A DNA stretch of 64,000 nucleotides from Neorhizobium galegae (GTDB lineage: Bacteria > Pseudomonadota > Alphaproteobacteria > Rhizobiales > Rhizobiaceae): positions 53,198-117,197 of the forward strand of contig NZ_JAGIPH010000011.1 in assembly GCF_017877135.1 (NCBI RefSeq). Direction: 5' to 3'. The notes beneath the pieces are model-generated. The model ran no database searches. It was not told where the DNA came from and saw only the letters and a list, made by a program, of their open reading frames with translations. The position numbers were made by a program, and so were the translations under genes. Shown piece after piece: positions 44,390-53,114 of the stretch (position 1 is the first letter of the stretch; every line of letters begins with the position of its first letter).

Positions 44390-44539
44390 TTATCTCTCAA
44401 CCCAGCAATGTTCGAAGATGGTCGAAAAATCAACCACCTAACTTCGCGATCCGCTCGATATGCCGAATATTCCGCCATTTGACGCCGCATTTCTCGCCCA
44501 ACGTGCTTGACATTTGCGCGTCTCCAATGATTTCTTTCA

Positions 44540-44555
44540 ATCGTAACGTTTCGAT
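44540..44555. promoter_or_regulatory. LacI-type operator candidate before the sugar ABC operon
   Basis: ATCGTAACGTTTCGAT is symmetric at 14 of 16 positions with a central AACGTT, the usual LacI-family CG core. It lies 48 bp upstream of the binding-protein ATG, in the likely promoter. Confidence 0.65.
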
Positions 44556-44603
44556 CAAGCACTTGGGAGAGGCGATCGAGGCACTTTTGGAGGAGGACCA
44601 AAA

Positions 44604-45878
44604 ATGCGCAGCTATAGAACTTCTACCGTCGTGGCGCTTGGACTCGGGTTGGCGCTGCTCGGCACCAGCGCTTTCGCTGAGGCGGCCAAGGACATCACGT
44701 TGCTGACCTGGCTCGGCGGTCCGGACCGGAAGGTTCTGGACACGCTCGTGACCGGCTTTCAGGCCAAGCACCCGGACTACAAGGTCAAGATCAATGTCGT
44801 GACGTCGCAGGGTGATGCCCGTGGCGGCATGCGAACGGCGCTGATGGGCGGAGAAAAGCCCGATCTCGTCACAAACACCTGGCCAGCATTCCGTAAGGAG
44901 CTCGCGGACGCCGGCATTCTGCGCGACGTGACCCCCGTATGGACCAGTAAGGGCTGGGACAAGTCTCTCGCCAAGACGTGGCGCGATATCAGCACAACCG
45001 GCGGATCCGTATATGGCATTCCCTACATTTTCGGGTACCGCAGCGGCATCTGGTACGTCCCAGCCGATTTGCAGAAGATCGGGCTTCAGGCATTCCCCAC
45101 ATCCTACGATGACTTCTTGGCGACCTTTGATCCACTGCGCAAGGCAGGATTTGCCGAACCCATCGCGATGCCGGCCAAGGTTTATGCGCATTCCGAGTGG
45201 TTCGAGACTTTGCTGATGCGCACAGGCGGACCGGGACTCGTCACCGATCTTGGAGCGCACAAGATCGCCTGGACGGATCCGAAAGTGGCCGAGGCACTGC
45301 GCCAGTACGCGCGACTGTTCGGCGCCAAATGCTGCGGTGACAGCAAACTGATGTACGCCACCCACTGGGACGATGCGGCGGATCGCATCTTCGTCGAGCG
45401 CAAGGCAAACTTCCTGCAGATCGGCATGTGGATCAATGCGCGTGCCATCTCGCAATACCATTTGAAGCCCGGCACCGATTATTCGCTCGGAAAGTTCCCG
45501 GCGCTCGGCCGCGGCTTCGACAATGCATCAATCATCGATGCGAAGGAGATTCTGGCCACCGGAATCGGCAGCAATCCGGACGGAGCCGACGCGTTCCTCG
45601 ACTATGTCCTCAGCGCGGACGGCGCCAACATCATCGCCAAGGCGGGGTTCACCACGCCGAGCTCCAGCGTTGACGCCTCGATCTATGATCCGGTTGCCGC
45701 GGCGTCCGTGCGCTTCGTCAATGAAGGCGACGTCCGCTTCGTGCTCGGCGACCTGCTGCCTGGTAGCCTGGTCGACGAGTACCGCCTCGCCCTGCAGCAG
45801 TTCATCGGCAACCCTACCGAAGCCAATATCGCACCGACCCTTGAACGGATCGAGGCTGCGGCGGCCAGGGCCTATTAA
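44604..45878 (+). CDS. Extracellular sugar-binding protein (family 1 SBP)
   Basis: 424 aa. The signal peptide ends near AFAEAAKD, so the protein is periplasmic. It has the family 1 pattern LLTWLGGPDRKVLDTLVTGF, then RTALMGGEKPDLVTNTWPAF, a GIPYIFGYRSGIWYVPADL hinge region and DALDYVLS-like C-terminal part (DAFLDYVLSADGAN). AGGAGG lies seven bases before ATG 44604. It opens the operon binding protein, permease, permease, ATPase, GH95 hydrolase, whose enzyme points to a fucosylated oligosaccharide as ligand (inference). Confidence 0.92.
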   Translation: MRSYRTSTVVALGLGLALLGTSAFAEAAKDITLLTWLGGPDRKVLDTLVTGFQAKHPDYKVKINVVTSQGDARGGMRTALMGGEKPDLVTNTWPAFRKELADAGILRDVTPVWTSKGWDKSLAKTWRDISTTGGSVYGIPYIFGYRSGIWYVPADLQKIGLQAFPTSYDDFLATFDPLRKAGFAEPIAMPAKVYAHSEWFETLLMRTGGPGLVTDLGAHKIAWTDPKVAEALRQYARLFGAKCCGDSKLMYATHWDDAADRIFVERKANFLQIGMWINARAISQYHLKPGTDYSLGKFPALGRGFDNASIIDAKEILATGIGSNPDGADAFLDYVLSADGANIIAKAGFTTPSSSVDASIYDPVAAASVRFVNEGDVRFVLGDLLPGSLVDEYRLALQQFIGNPTEANIAPTLERIEAAAARAY

Positions 45879-46834
45879 TGAGCGCCGTCGACACACGCCT
45901 CCCACCCCCCGGTGCGCGCGCTGCGCACCGGGGTTCTCCGGGGCCCGCGCCTGGTCGACGGGCCTGGATGCCGGAATCCGCCACCGCCCTGCTGTTGCTC
46001 ACGCCCGTCATTCTCCTCTTCGGTCTGTCGGTCATCTACCCCGTCATCGAAACGCTGCGCATCAGCTTCTGGGAAATTCGCGGACTTGGCAGACCGCGCT
46101 TCGTCGGCTTTGACAATTATCTTCGACTCTTCAGCGATCCGGTGTTTCTCGGAACGCTGTGGACGACGCTGATCTTCACGGTCGGCGTCACCATCGTTGC
46201 CGTTACCATCGGCTGGACCATCGCTCTTCTGTGTGCCTTTGCGCCGCGCCAGACCTCCATCTTCCGGCTGATGATCTTTGCGACCTTCGGGATTTCGGAG
46301 GCCGTCGCCGGCTATATCTGGATCGGCATCTTCCGTCCCGGAGACGCCGGTCTCCTCAACGGCATGCTTTCGGCGATCGGCCTGGCGGACCTCGCCCAGC
46401 CGTGGCTGGGCGGCGCAAACTCCGCGCTGATCGCCCTGATCATCACCGCGGCCTGGAGTGCGGTCGGCCTGCCGCTGCTGCTCAGCTTCGCGTCCGTGCA
46501 GGCCATCCCGCGGTCAATCCTGGAGGCGGCCTATATGGACGGCGCCAAGCCGCTCGCGATGATGTGGCATATCATGGTGCCGCTGTCTCTGCCGGGCGCC
46601 CGCGTCGCGATCTTCCTGACGCTTCTCAGTTCGCTGCGCGCCTTCGACATCGTGTTCGTTCTGACGGCCGGCGGCCCCGCACGGGCAACCGAAACCGTGG
46701 GTTTCTTCATGTACCGGGAATCGATGACGCAGTTCAATCTCGGCTATGGGGCCGCGGCGACCATCATTCTTCTGATCGGTGTTCTACTCGTGTCGACACC
46801 CGCAATCGCGCAGCGGACGAAAGGAGCCAAGTGA
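45878..46834 (+). CDS. Sugar ABC transporter permease (MalF/UgpA type)
   Basis: 318 aa with six membrane segments after a Pro/Arg-rich cytoplasmic N-terminus. EAA loop: LEAAYMDGAKPLAMMWHIMVP. The ATG overlaps the binding-protein stop by one base (TAATG). It ends in a one-base overlap with the next permease, so the operon is tightly coupled. Confidence 0.9.
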   Translation: MSAVDTRLPPPGARAAHRGSPGPAPGRRAWMPESATALLLLTPVILLFGLSVIYPVIETLRISFWEIRGLGRPRFVGFDNYLRLFSDPVFLGTLWTTLIFTVGVTIVAVTIGWTIALLCAFAPRQTSIFRLMIFATFGISEAVAGYIWIGIFRPGDAGLLNGMLSAIGLADLAQPWLGGANSALIALIITAAWSAVGLPLLLSFASVQAIPRSILEAAYMDGAKPLAMMWHIMVPLSLPGARVAIFLTLLSSLRAFDIVFVLTAGGPARATETVGFFMYRESMTQFNLGYGAAATIILLIGVLLVSTPAIAQRTKGAK

Positions 46835-47655
46835 TGACCGGACGAGCACCGAAATGGATCATCATCGTCGTCGGCTTCGTGGGCTGCTTGTGGATCGTCC
46901 CCATCATCGGCATCGTGGCTACGTCGCTGCAGACGACAGATTCGATTGCCCGCGGCTGGTGGCACTTCGGCGAGAACACGTTTTCATTGCAGGCCTGGCG
47001 CACCGTCTGGCAGACCTACCCCTTGGCGGGAAGCCTGTGGGTCTCGGCAAAGATAACGCTGGCCGCCACGATCCTCACCATGGTGACAGCCCCGGCGGCC
47101 GCCTACACTTTTCACTATCTGCGCTTTCCCTTGCGACGCCTGTGGCTGATCATCATCATCAACGCATTCGTCCTGCCGCAGCAGGTGGTGATCATCCCCT
47201 TGTTCCAGCTCTGGCGCGACGTTGGCCTGCTCGACAACATGGGGGCGGTCATCATTCCCTTCGTCGGATTGAGCTACGCCTGGGCCGTCTTCCTGGTGAA
47301 ATCCTTCCTTGAGGATTTTCCCAAGGAACTGATCGAGGCGGCAAGGATCGACGGATGCGGCCCGATCCGCACCTTCACCCAAGTCGTGCTGCCAAACCTG
47401 ATCTCGCCGATCGCCGCCTGCGGCATCCTGCAATTTCTCTGGTGCTGGAACACGCTGCTCTTGCCGATGCTGTTTTTGCGCAGCGACATCTCGCTTACCG
47501 TGCTGCTCGCGCGGATTGCCGGGACCTACGATCCCAACCTCGACCAGCAGGCGGTAGCGGCCATCGTGACCGCGGTGATTCCTCTCTGCATCTTTCTTCT
47601 GTTCCAGAAGCAGTTCGCTGCCGGCAACCGCGTGTCCAGCGGCGGCAAAGAATGA
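46834..47655 (+). CDS. Sugar ABC transporter permease (MalG type)
   Basis: 273 aa. The start is ATG 46834, overlapping the TGA of the upstream permease (TGATG) with AAGGAGCC before it; longer frames upstream overlap that gene and are not real. Six membrane segments; EAA loop EAARIDGCGPIRTFTQVVLP. It completes the membrane channel of the importer. Confidence 0.9.
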   Translation: MTGRAPKWIIIVVGFVGCLWIVPIIGIVATSLQTTDSIARGWWHFGENTFSLQAWRTVWQTYPLAGSLWVSAKITLAATILTMVTAPAAAYTFHYLRFPLRRLWLIIIINAFVLPQQVVIIPLFQLWRDVGLLDNMGAVIIPFVGLSYAWAVFLVKSFLEDFPKELIEAARIDGCGPIRTFTQVVLPNLISPIAACGILQFLWCWNTLLLPMLFLRSDISLTVLLARIAGTYDPNLDQQAVAAIVTAVIPLCIFLLFQKQFAAGNRVSSGGKE

Positions 47656-47685
47656 TGCTCTTCTGCTTCATCATGGAGAACACAC

Positions 47686-48759
47686 ATGGCTCAAGTTGAG
47701 CTCAAAGACGTCAGCAAGCGCTATGGCAGCGTCGAAGTGATCCGCGATCTCAACCTGATGGTCGAGGCCGGCAGCTTCACGGTTCTTGTGGGTCCATCCG
47801 GCTGCGGCAAGTCCACCCTGCTGCGGATGGTCGCCGGGCTTGAGACGATTTCCGGCGGAATCCTGGAGATCGCCGGCACGCGCGCCAACGATCTCGATCC
47901 CGTTGCCCGCGGTGTCGCGATGGTCTTTCAAAACTATGCGCTCTACCCGCACATGACCGTTGCCCGAAACATCGGCTTTGCCCTGAAAATCGCAGGGCTT
48001 GACAAGGCCGAGGTGGAAAGCCGCGTGCGCGAGGCCGCCGATGTCCTGCAGATCGAGCACCTCCTCGACCGCAAGCCGGCCAACCTTTCCGGCGGACAAC
48101 GCCAGCGCGTTGCCATTGGCCGCGCCATCGTTCGCGATCCGCAGGTGTTTTTGTTCGATGAGCCTTTGTCGAACCTCGACGCCGAATTGCGTGTGTCAAT
48201 GCGCGTCGAGCTTGCCCGCCTGCACCAGAAGCTCAAGGCGACCATGCTCTATGTCACCCACGACCAGACGGAGGCGATGACGCTCGCCGACAAGATCGTC
48301 GTGATGCGCGACGGGAGGATCGAGCAGACGGGCACACCCGAACAGCTCTACAGCGACCCCGACAACGTCTTCGTAGCCGGCTTCATCGGAAGCCCACGGA
48401 TGAACTTCCTGTCAGGGGAGGCAAGCCAGGGACTGGTTCACCTGGCGCAAGGCGTGACATTGCCCTGCCCTTCAACCTTGTCTGGTCCCGTGAGCGTCGG
48501 CATCCGTCCGGAACACATGACGCCGCGGGGCGGACGGGCACATAGCCTGCCGGTTACCATCGACATGATCGAGTATCTCGGTGGCACACGTTACCTCTAC
48601 GGCCGCTTGGCAAACGAGACGCCGGTCGCCATCGAGGCGCGCGACAACACTGGCATCCGCGCCGGCGAGCAGATCGACGTCACCTTCGACAATCACAGCG
48701 TGATGCTCTTCGACGCATCCGGCAAGCGGATCCGGTCCGCGGCTCCTATCCCTTCATGA
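47686..48759 (+). CDS. Sugar ABC transporter ATPase (MalK/UgpC type)
   Basis: 357 aa. Walker A GPSGCGKST, signature LSGGQRQRV, Walker B FLFDEPLSNLD and switch YVTHDQ in the first 215 residues; the C-terminal OB-type domain has GIRPEHM. GAGAACAC precedes the ATG. It powers the importer of this operon and belongs to the CUT1 family like those at 16.9 and 56.5 kb, but the three copies are clearly separate genes. Confidence 0.93.
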   Translation: MAQVELKDVSKRYGSVEVIRDLNLMVEAGSFTVLVGPSGCGKSTLLRMVAGLETISGGILEIAGTRANDLDPVARGVAMVFQNYALYPHMTVARNIGFALKIAGLDKAEVESRVREAADVLQIEHLLDRKPANLSGGQRQRVAIGRAIVRDPQVFLFDEPLSNLDAELRVSMRVELARLHQKLKATMLYVTHDQTEAMTLADKIVVMRDGRIEQTGTPEQLYSDPDNVFVAGFIGSPRMNFLSGEASQGLVHLAQGVTLPCPSTLSGPVSVGIRPEHMTPRGGRAHSLPVTIDMIEYLGGTRYLYGRLANETPVAIEARDNTGIRAGEQIDVTFDNHSVMLFDASGKRIRSAAPIPS

Positions 48760-48773
48760 CGTAAAGGCAGAAC

Positions 48774-50996
48774 ATGTCGAACATACTTTGGTACCAGCGC
48801 GAAGCCTGGGTGGATTGGACGCGCGCCTTGCCCGTCGGAAACGGGCGTCTCGGTGCGATGATTTTCGGAAGCAGCCGCAAAGAAAAGATCCAGCTGAACG
48901 AAGACACGTTGTGGACCGGATCGCCATACAGCGCCGCCAACAAGGGTGCCCACGAACACCTGCCGGCCTTGCGGGAGCTGATGTTCGCCGGCCGTTACGC
49001 CGATGCCGAAAGGCTGGCCGATCAGCGGATGATGTCGCGGCCGCGGACGCAGATGACCTACCAGCCGGCCGGCTGGGTGTTCATTGAGACCCGCCACAGG
49101 CCCGACCGCGATACGTTTAAGCGATGGCTTGACTTGGAAACGGCCATCGCTTCCGTCGACTACCGACACCAGGGGATCCACTACAAGCGCGAGACTTTTG
49201 CGTCCGCCCCGGACAACGTCATCGGCACTCGCATGTGGACGCAAGGCGGCGAAACGTTCAACACCGATATCAGCTTCGACATCGAGCAGACGGTGTCCCC
49301 TGTCATCAATGCCGAGAGAGGCGAAATCATTTGCAGCGGACGAAACCGCGGCGAATTCGGCGTACCGGCAGGGCTGGACTGGGTGGTGCGGGTCAAGGTC
49401 CTACCGGATGGCGGCCAGATGGAACCTTACGATGGCGGACTGAGACTTACCGGCGTGCGTGGCGTTACCCTCTGGATCGACGTGGGCACCAGCTTCAAGC
49501 GCTTCGATGACGTTTCGGGCGACCCTGCCAGTGCCACCGCCGATCGCATAGCCGCAGCGACCGCTAAGGGCTGGGACGCCGTCCGGGCAGATCATGTGGC
49601 GGACTACAAGCGTCTCTACGATCGGTTCTCGATCGAATTTGGCGCCGGCCGAACCGACTTGCCGACGGACAAGCGGGTCGCCGCACCTGACAAGGAAGCC
49701 GATCCCGCACTCGCGGCACTTTACGTCCAGTTCGGCCGCTACCTGATGATCAGCGCCTCTCGCCCCGGCACACAGCCCGCCAATCTGCAAGGGATCTGGA
49801 ATGCGGAATTCCGGCCGCCGTGGAACTCGAAATACACGGTCAACATCAACACGGAGATGAACTACTGGCTACCAGATCCGACGAACCTTCCCGAATGTTT
49901 CGAGCCGCTGATCGCGATGCTGGAAGATCTGACGGAAACGGGCGCCGAGATCGCTCGGGAGCACTATGGCGCGCGGGGATGGGTGCTGCATCATAATACC
50001 GACCTGTGGCGGGCGGCCGGCCCGATGGATGCCGCCGACCCGGGGCTGTGGCCGATGGGAGGCGTTTGGCTTTCGTGTCAGCTATGGGACCACTGTGTCT
50101 ATGCCGGCCGACCCGCAGCGCTTGTGGAGCGAGTGTACCCGATCATACGTGGAGCAGCCGAGTTCCTACTCGACTTCCTCGCGCCCCTTCCCGGTACGGA
50201 TGCGCTTGTGACAGTGCCCACCAATTCGCCGGAAAACATCCACCCGTTCGGGGTCAGCCTTTCTGTGGGTTCCGCGATGGACAACCAGCTCGGACGCGAC
50301 CTCTTCGACGCGATCCTCGCGGCAGATATGGAGACGGACGCGGATTTCTTGGACAGGATCCGAGCAGCGCGAGCGCGTCTCTTGCCCGACCGTATCGGGC
50401 ACGCCGGCCAATTACAGGAATGGCTGGAGGACTGGGACATGGATGTGTCGGAAATGGACCATCGACATGTCTCGCACCTCTATGCCGTCTATCCTGGGCT
50501 TGCCATCGACACCATCCACACGCCTGAACTTGCTGCTGCCGCCAAGCGCTCGCTGGATATCCGCGGCGATAACGCAACGGGATGGGGAATTGGCTGGCGG
50601 ATCTGCCTATGGGCGCGGTTGGGGGACGGAGAACGAGCATGGTCGATCCTCAAAACTCAGCTTTCGCCGGCTCGCACCTATGCCAATCTGTTCGACGCTC
50701 ATCCCCCCTTTCAGATTGACGGCAATTTTGGCGGGGCAGCGGGTATCTGCGAAATGCTAGTCCACAGTCGCGCCGGCGAGGTTCGCCTCCTCCCTGCATT
50801 GCCTGCGGCCTTGTCGACGGGCAGAGTGGCCGGTCTGCGGTTGCGTGGGGGGATAGAGCTCGACATGGAGTGGTCGAACGGACAGATTGTTTCTGCCAGA
50901 CTGAAGTCCGATGATACGCAGACGGTGCTGCTGCGCAATTCTCAGACTGCGTCGAAACTGGGACTGGAAGCGGGCATTTGGACAACCGTGATCTGA
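48774..50996 (+). CDS. GH95-family glycoside hydrolase (alpha-L-fucosidase type), cytoplasmic
   Basis: 740 aa, no signal peptide. GH95 landmarks: the opening RALPVGNGRLGAMIFG and NEDTLWTGSP; the (alpha/alpha)6 barrel with NINTEMNYW (Asn357 and Asn359 match the two catalytic asparagines of the Bifidobacterium enzyme), SPEN with Glu487 as the probable general acid, RHVSHLYAVYPG, and FQIDGNFGG. The family removes alpha-1,2-L-fucose, in some members alpha-L-galactose, by inversion. A cytoplasmic enzyme behind an ABC importer implies that intact short oligosaccharides, such as plant xyloglucan fragments, are taken in first (inference). Confidence 0.9.
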   Translation: MSNILWYQREAWVDWTRALPVGNGRLGAMIFGSSRKEKIQLNEDTLWTGSPYSAANKGAHEHLPALRELMFAGRYADAERLADQRMMSRPRTQMTYQPAGWVFIETRHRPDRDTFKRWLDLETAIASVDYRHQGIHYKRETFASAPDNVIGTRMWTQGGETFNTDISFDIEQTVSPVINAERGEIICSGRNRGEFGVPAGLDWVVRVKVLPDGGQMEPYDGGLRLTGVRGVTLWIDVGTSFKRFDDVSGDPASATADRIAAATAKGWDAVRADHVADYKRLYDRFSIEFGAGRTDLPTDKRVAAPDKEADPALAALYVQFGRYLMISASRPGTQPANLQGIWNAEFRPPWNSKYTVNINTEMNYWLPDPTNLPECFEPLIAMLEDLTETGAEIAREHYGARGWVLHHNTDLWRAAGPMDAADPGLWPMGGVWLSCQLWDHCVYAGRPAALVERVYPIIRGAAEFLLDFLAPLPGTDALVTVPTNSPENIHPFGVSLSVGSAMDNQLGRDLFDAILAADMETDADFLDRIRAARARLLPDRIGHAGQLQEWLEDWDMDVSEMDHRHVSHLYAVYPGLAIDTIHTPELAAAAKRSLDIRGDNATGWGIGWRICLWARLGDGERAWSILKTQLSPARTYANLFDAHPPFQIDGNFGGAAGICEMLVHSRAGEVRLLPALPAALSTGRVAGLRLRGGIELDMEWSNGQIVSARLKSDDTQTVLLRNSQTASKLGLEAGIWTTVI

Positions 50997-51035
50997 GGTC
51001 GGTCCCGCTGAGTTGGAAGGTTGGTACCATCCGCC

Positions 51036-51067
51036 CCCATCATGTCAGTCATCATTGGCATGATGGG
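51036..51067 (+). terminator. Hairpin behind the GH95 operon
   Basis: CCCATCATG-N14-CATGATGGG is a perfect 9-bp stem beginning 39 bases after the GH95 stop. No T-run follows; it may be a weak terminator or an RNA-stability element. Confidence 0.5.
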
Positions 51068-51110
51068 TCGACTTTCTAGCTCTTGAAGGGATCGGAACCA
51101 AACGCATGTC

Positions 51111-51293
51111 TTGGCGGCACGTTTCGGCAAGCGCGATCCGACGCTAGAGGATGAGGCCAGGCTGGTGAATGCGCCCAGCCAAGTTGGTGAAGACAGAATC
51201 GCGCTCGGGGAGCGAAATCCTTTATGGTGGATTGACGTGGAACCAGACCTCAACCGGCTCCTCGTCAACCATTCATCCTCTGCCACTGTTTGA
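51111..51293 (+). pseudogene. Possible N-terminal remnant of an SMP-30/gluconolactonase gene
   Basis: A short plus-strand frame reads APSQVGEDRIALGERN then PLWWIDVEPDLNRLL before a stop. Aligned without gaps to the SMP-30 part of the fusion gene at 53.9-55.6 kb (AQLGESPVWHEGEN, ALYWVDILHPSVHRF), the GE, LxW(V/I)D and HR/NR positions coincide. Only about 40 residues are recognisable. It fills part of the 330-bp gap between the GH95 and SDR genes; nothing else is seen there. Confidence 0.4.
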
Positions 51294-51326
51294 ATGGCAG
51301 CAAACATAGCAAAGTGCCGGGATCAA

Positions 51327-52100
51327 TCAGATCCGGGCACCACCTGTCGCATCAATCATCTGGCCCGTCGTCCAACGCGCATCGTTTGATGCGAGGAATG
51401 CGATAACGTCGGCGACGTCTTCCGCCTTTCCGACACGGGAGAAGACCGAGAGGGCTTCGGCACCGGCGCGCGCATCCGGTGATGCCAGCCACTCGGCATT
51501 CATATCCGTCTCCGTCACACCTGGCAGCACGGCGTTGACCGTAATCCCGCGAGCAGCAAATTCAGGTGCCAACGCCAGTGTCAACGTCTCCAGCGCCCCC
51601 TTGGAAGCCGCATAGGCGGGATGGGTCGGCGCGGCGATGCGCGTAAACCCGGTGGACACATTGATGATCCGGCCGTTGTCTCGAATGTGATCGGCCAGTG
51701 CCTGGATCAGGAAGAAGGGCGCCTTGTAGTTGATCGTCATCACTTCGTCGAAAGCAGCTTCGCTCGTCTGCTTCAACGGCAGTGCGGGCGCGATGCCGGC
51801 ATTGTTTACCAGAATATCGAGAGCAGAAGACCCCGTCTCGGTACGCGCGGCTTCGCCCAACTGCGCCCAGAGGCTGTCGGCGGCGTCCTTGCCCTGCCTC
51901 AGATCAGCCCTCACACCGACGGCCTTGACGCCAAGTGCCTCGATGTCACGTATGGTGGTATTTGCCGCATCGGCATTCGCGGTGTAGTGCACACCAATCA
52001 GTGCCGCGCCCTCCTTCGCGAACGCAAGAGCAACGGCGCGGCCGATGCCGCGCGAACTTCCTGTGATGAGGGCTATCTTGTTTGCTAGTCTTTGGGACAT
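51327..52100 (-). CDS. SDR-family oxidoreductase (FabG-like)
   Basis: 257 aa. Motifs: TGSSRGIG cofactor loop near residue 13, NNAG near 96, INVSTGF with the catalytic serine, YAASK (Tyr-x-x-x-Lys) and PGVTETDMN. The arginine in SSRGIG favours NADP. It is divergent from a TetR regulator with a shared inverted repeat, the usual layout for a repressor controlling a detoxifying or modifying reductase. The substrate is unknown. Confidence 0.88.
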   Translation of the reverse strand: MSQRLANKIALITGSSRGIGRAVALAFAKEGAALIGVHYTANADAANTTIRDIEALGVKAVGVRADLRQGKDAADSLWAQLGEAARTETGSSALDILVNNAGIAPALPLKQTSEAAFDEVMTINYKAPFFLIQALADHIRDNGRIINVSTGFTRIAAPTHPAYAASKGALETLTLALAPEFAARGITVNAVLPGVTETDMNAEWLASPDARAGAEALSVFSRVGKAEDVADVIAFLASNDARWTTGQMIDATGGARI

Positions 52101-52122
52101 GGATCACTCCGTTGCTAGATTA

Positions 52123-52185
52123 AATAGTGATCCCTATAATAATAAATGAAATCCGCCTGTCAACAATTTAATAGGAGTCACTATT
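52123..52185. promoter_or_regulatory. Long inverted repeat between SDR and TetR genes, probable TetR operator pair
   Basis: AATAGTGATCCCTAT (52123-52137) and ATAGGAGTCACTATT (52171-52185) are inverted copies matching at 13 of 15 positions, 33 bp apart. The left copy lies 23 bp before the SDR start; the right copy covers the AGGAG Shine-Dalgarno of the TetR gene and ends 3 bp before its ATG. Occupation would shut both genes. Confidence 0.65.
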
Positions 52186-52188
52186 TTA

Positions 52189-52806
52189 ATGACGAATCCA
52201 ACCCGCAAACGAGGCAGACCGCGCCTGCTCGATCGCGACGTGGGGCTCGACATCGCGGCACGGCTGTTCTGGGAACGCGGCTATGAAGGGACCTCAACCG
52301 CCGACCTGACCAAAGCCATGGGTATCAATCCGCCGACCCTCTATTCAATGTTCGGCTCCAAGGAAGAACTGTACCGTCGAGCCCTCGATTTCAGCATCGT
52401 CCGCGAAAACAGCCGCCGGTTAGAGATCCTGCAATCGAGCCGTCCGGCTTACGACGCCCTGAAGCTGTACCTCTACGATATTGCTGATGGCGACACCCAG
52501 CCCGATAAGCCGCGAGGCTGCATAGTCTCGACGGCCGTCCTGCAGCATGCGGAAGAGAACGCATCCGTCGCGCGTATGACGGCGGCATTGCGCGAGGCGT
52601 CGATGCAGATCCTCAAAGCCCGCTTCGATCGCGCCATCGAGGAAGGCGAACTGCCTGTTCAGACCGACACCGATACGCTCGCCCGCTTCTATGGTGCTAT
52701 TATCCAAGGCATGTCGGCACAGGCCTGCGATGGTGCCTGCAATGCGCAGCTGAAACGGTTGGTCGATCTCGCACTCACGGCCTGGCCTGGGAAGCGTAGC
52801 ACCTAA
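52189..52806 (+). CDS. TetR-family transcriptional regulator
   Basis: 205 aa. The N-terminal helix-turn-helix (about 12-60) has ERGYEGTSTADLTKAMGINPPTLYSMFGSKEELY, the standard TetR pattern; the C-terminal domain has CIVSTAVLQHAEENASV and FYGAIIQGMSAQA, resembling the AcrR/YcdC-like groups with the TetR_C_16-type ending. AGGAG lies 11 bases before ATG 52189. It likely represses the divergent SDR gene and itself. Confidence 0.9.
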   Translation: MTNPTRKRGRPRLLDRDVGLDIAARLFWERGYEGTSTADLTKAMGINPPTLYSMFGSKEELYRRALDFSIVRENSRRLEILQSSRPAYDALKLYLYDIADGDTQPDKPRGCIVSTAVLQHAEENASVARMTAALREASMQILKARFDRAIEEGELPVQTDTDTLARFYGAIIQGMSAQACDGACNAQLKRLVDLALTAWPGKRST

Positions 52807-53114
52807 AAGGGAGTTGGGCCAAAGACACGTGACCTGCTTGTGCCGACCGCAAGCGTCGCAGGGCCTCTTCGATGGTTTGCCCATGGACGCGTTGAACCCA
52901 TACGAACCTGCGACCTGCTTATCAGACCCTCCAAGTAACTGAATTCCATTGCATACCATATGCGGATCGGTCGTGCGGCTTGAGACAATATGGACCTTGA
53001 TGACGGTGGATACTTTTGGTCTATGCATCCGCCCCAACGCCATGCGATCGCCGGGTGTCACGTCCCCCTTCGTTTCACAGTGTGCTGCGGTGACGATGTT
53101 TGTCCGCGCCGCCT
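52807..53114. other. 308-bp intergenic region, nothing recognised
   Basis: This gap between the TetR gene and the SDR at the end of the nine-gene operon contains no frame I can support, no clear hairpin and no IS sequence I recognise. An 9-bp word GACCTGCTT occurs twice (near 52829 and 52910), which may be chance. Confidence 0.5.
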
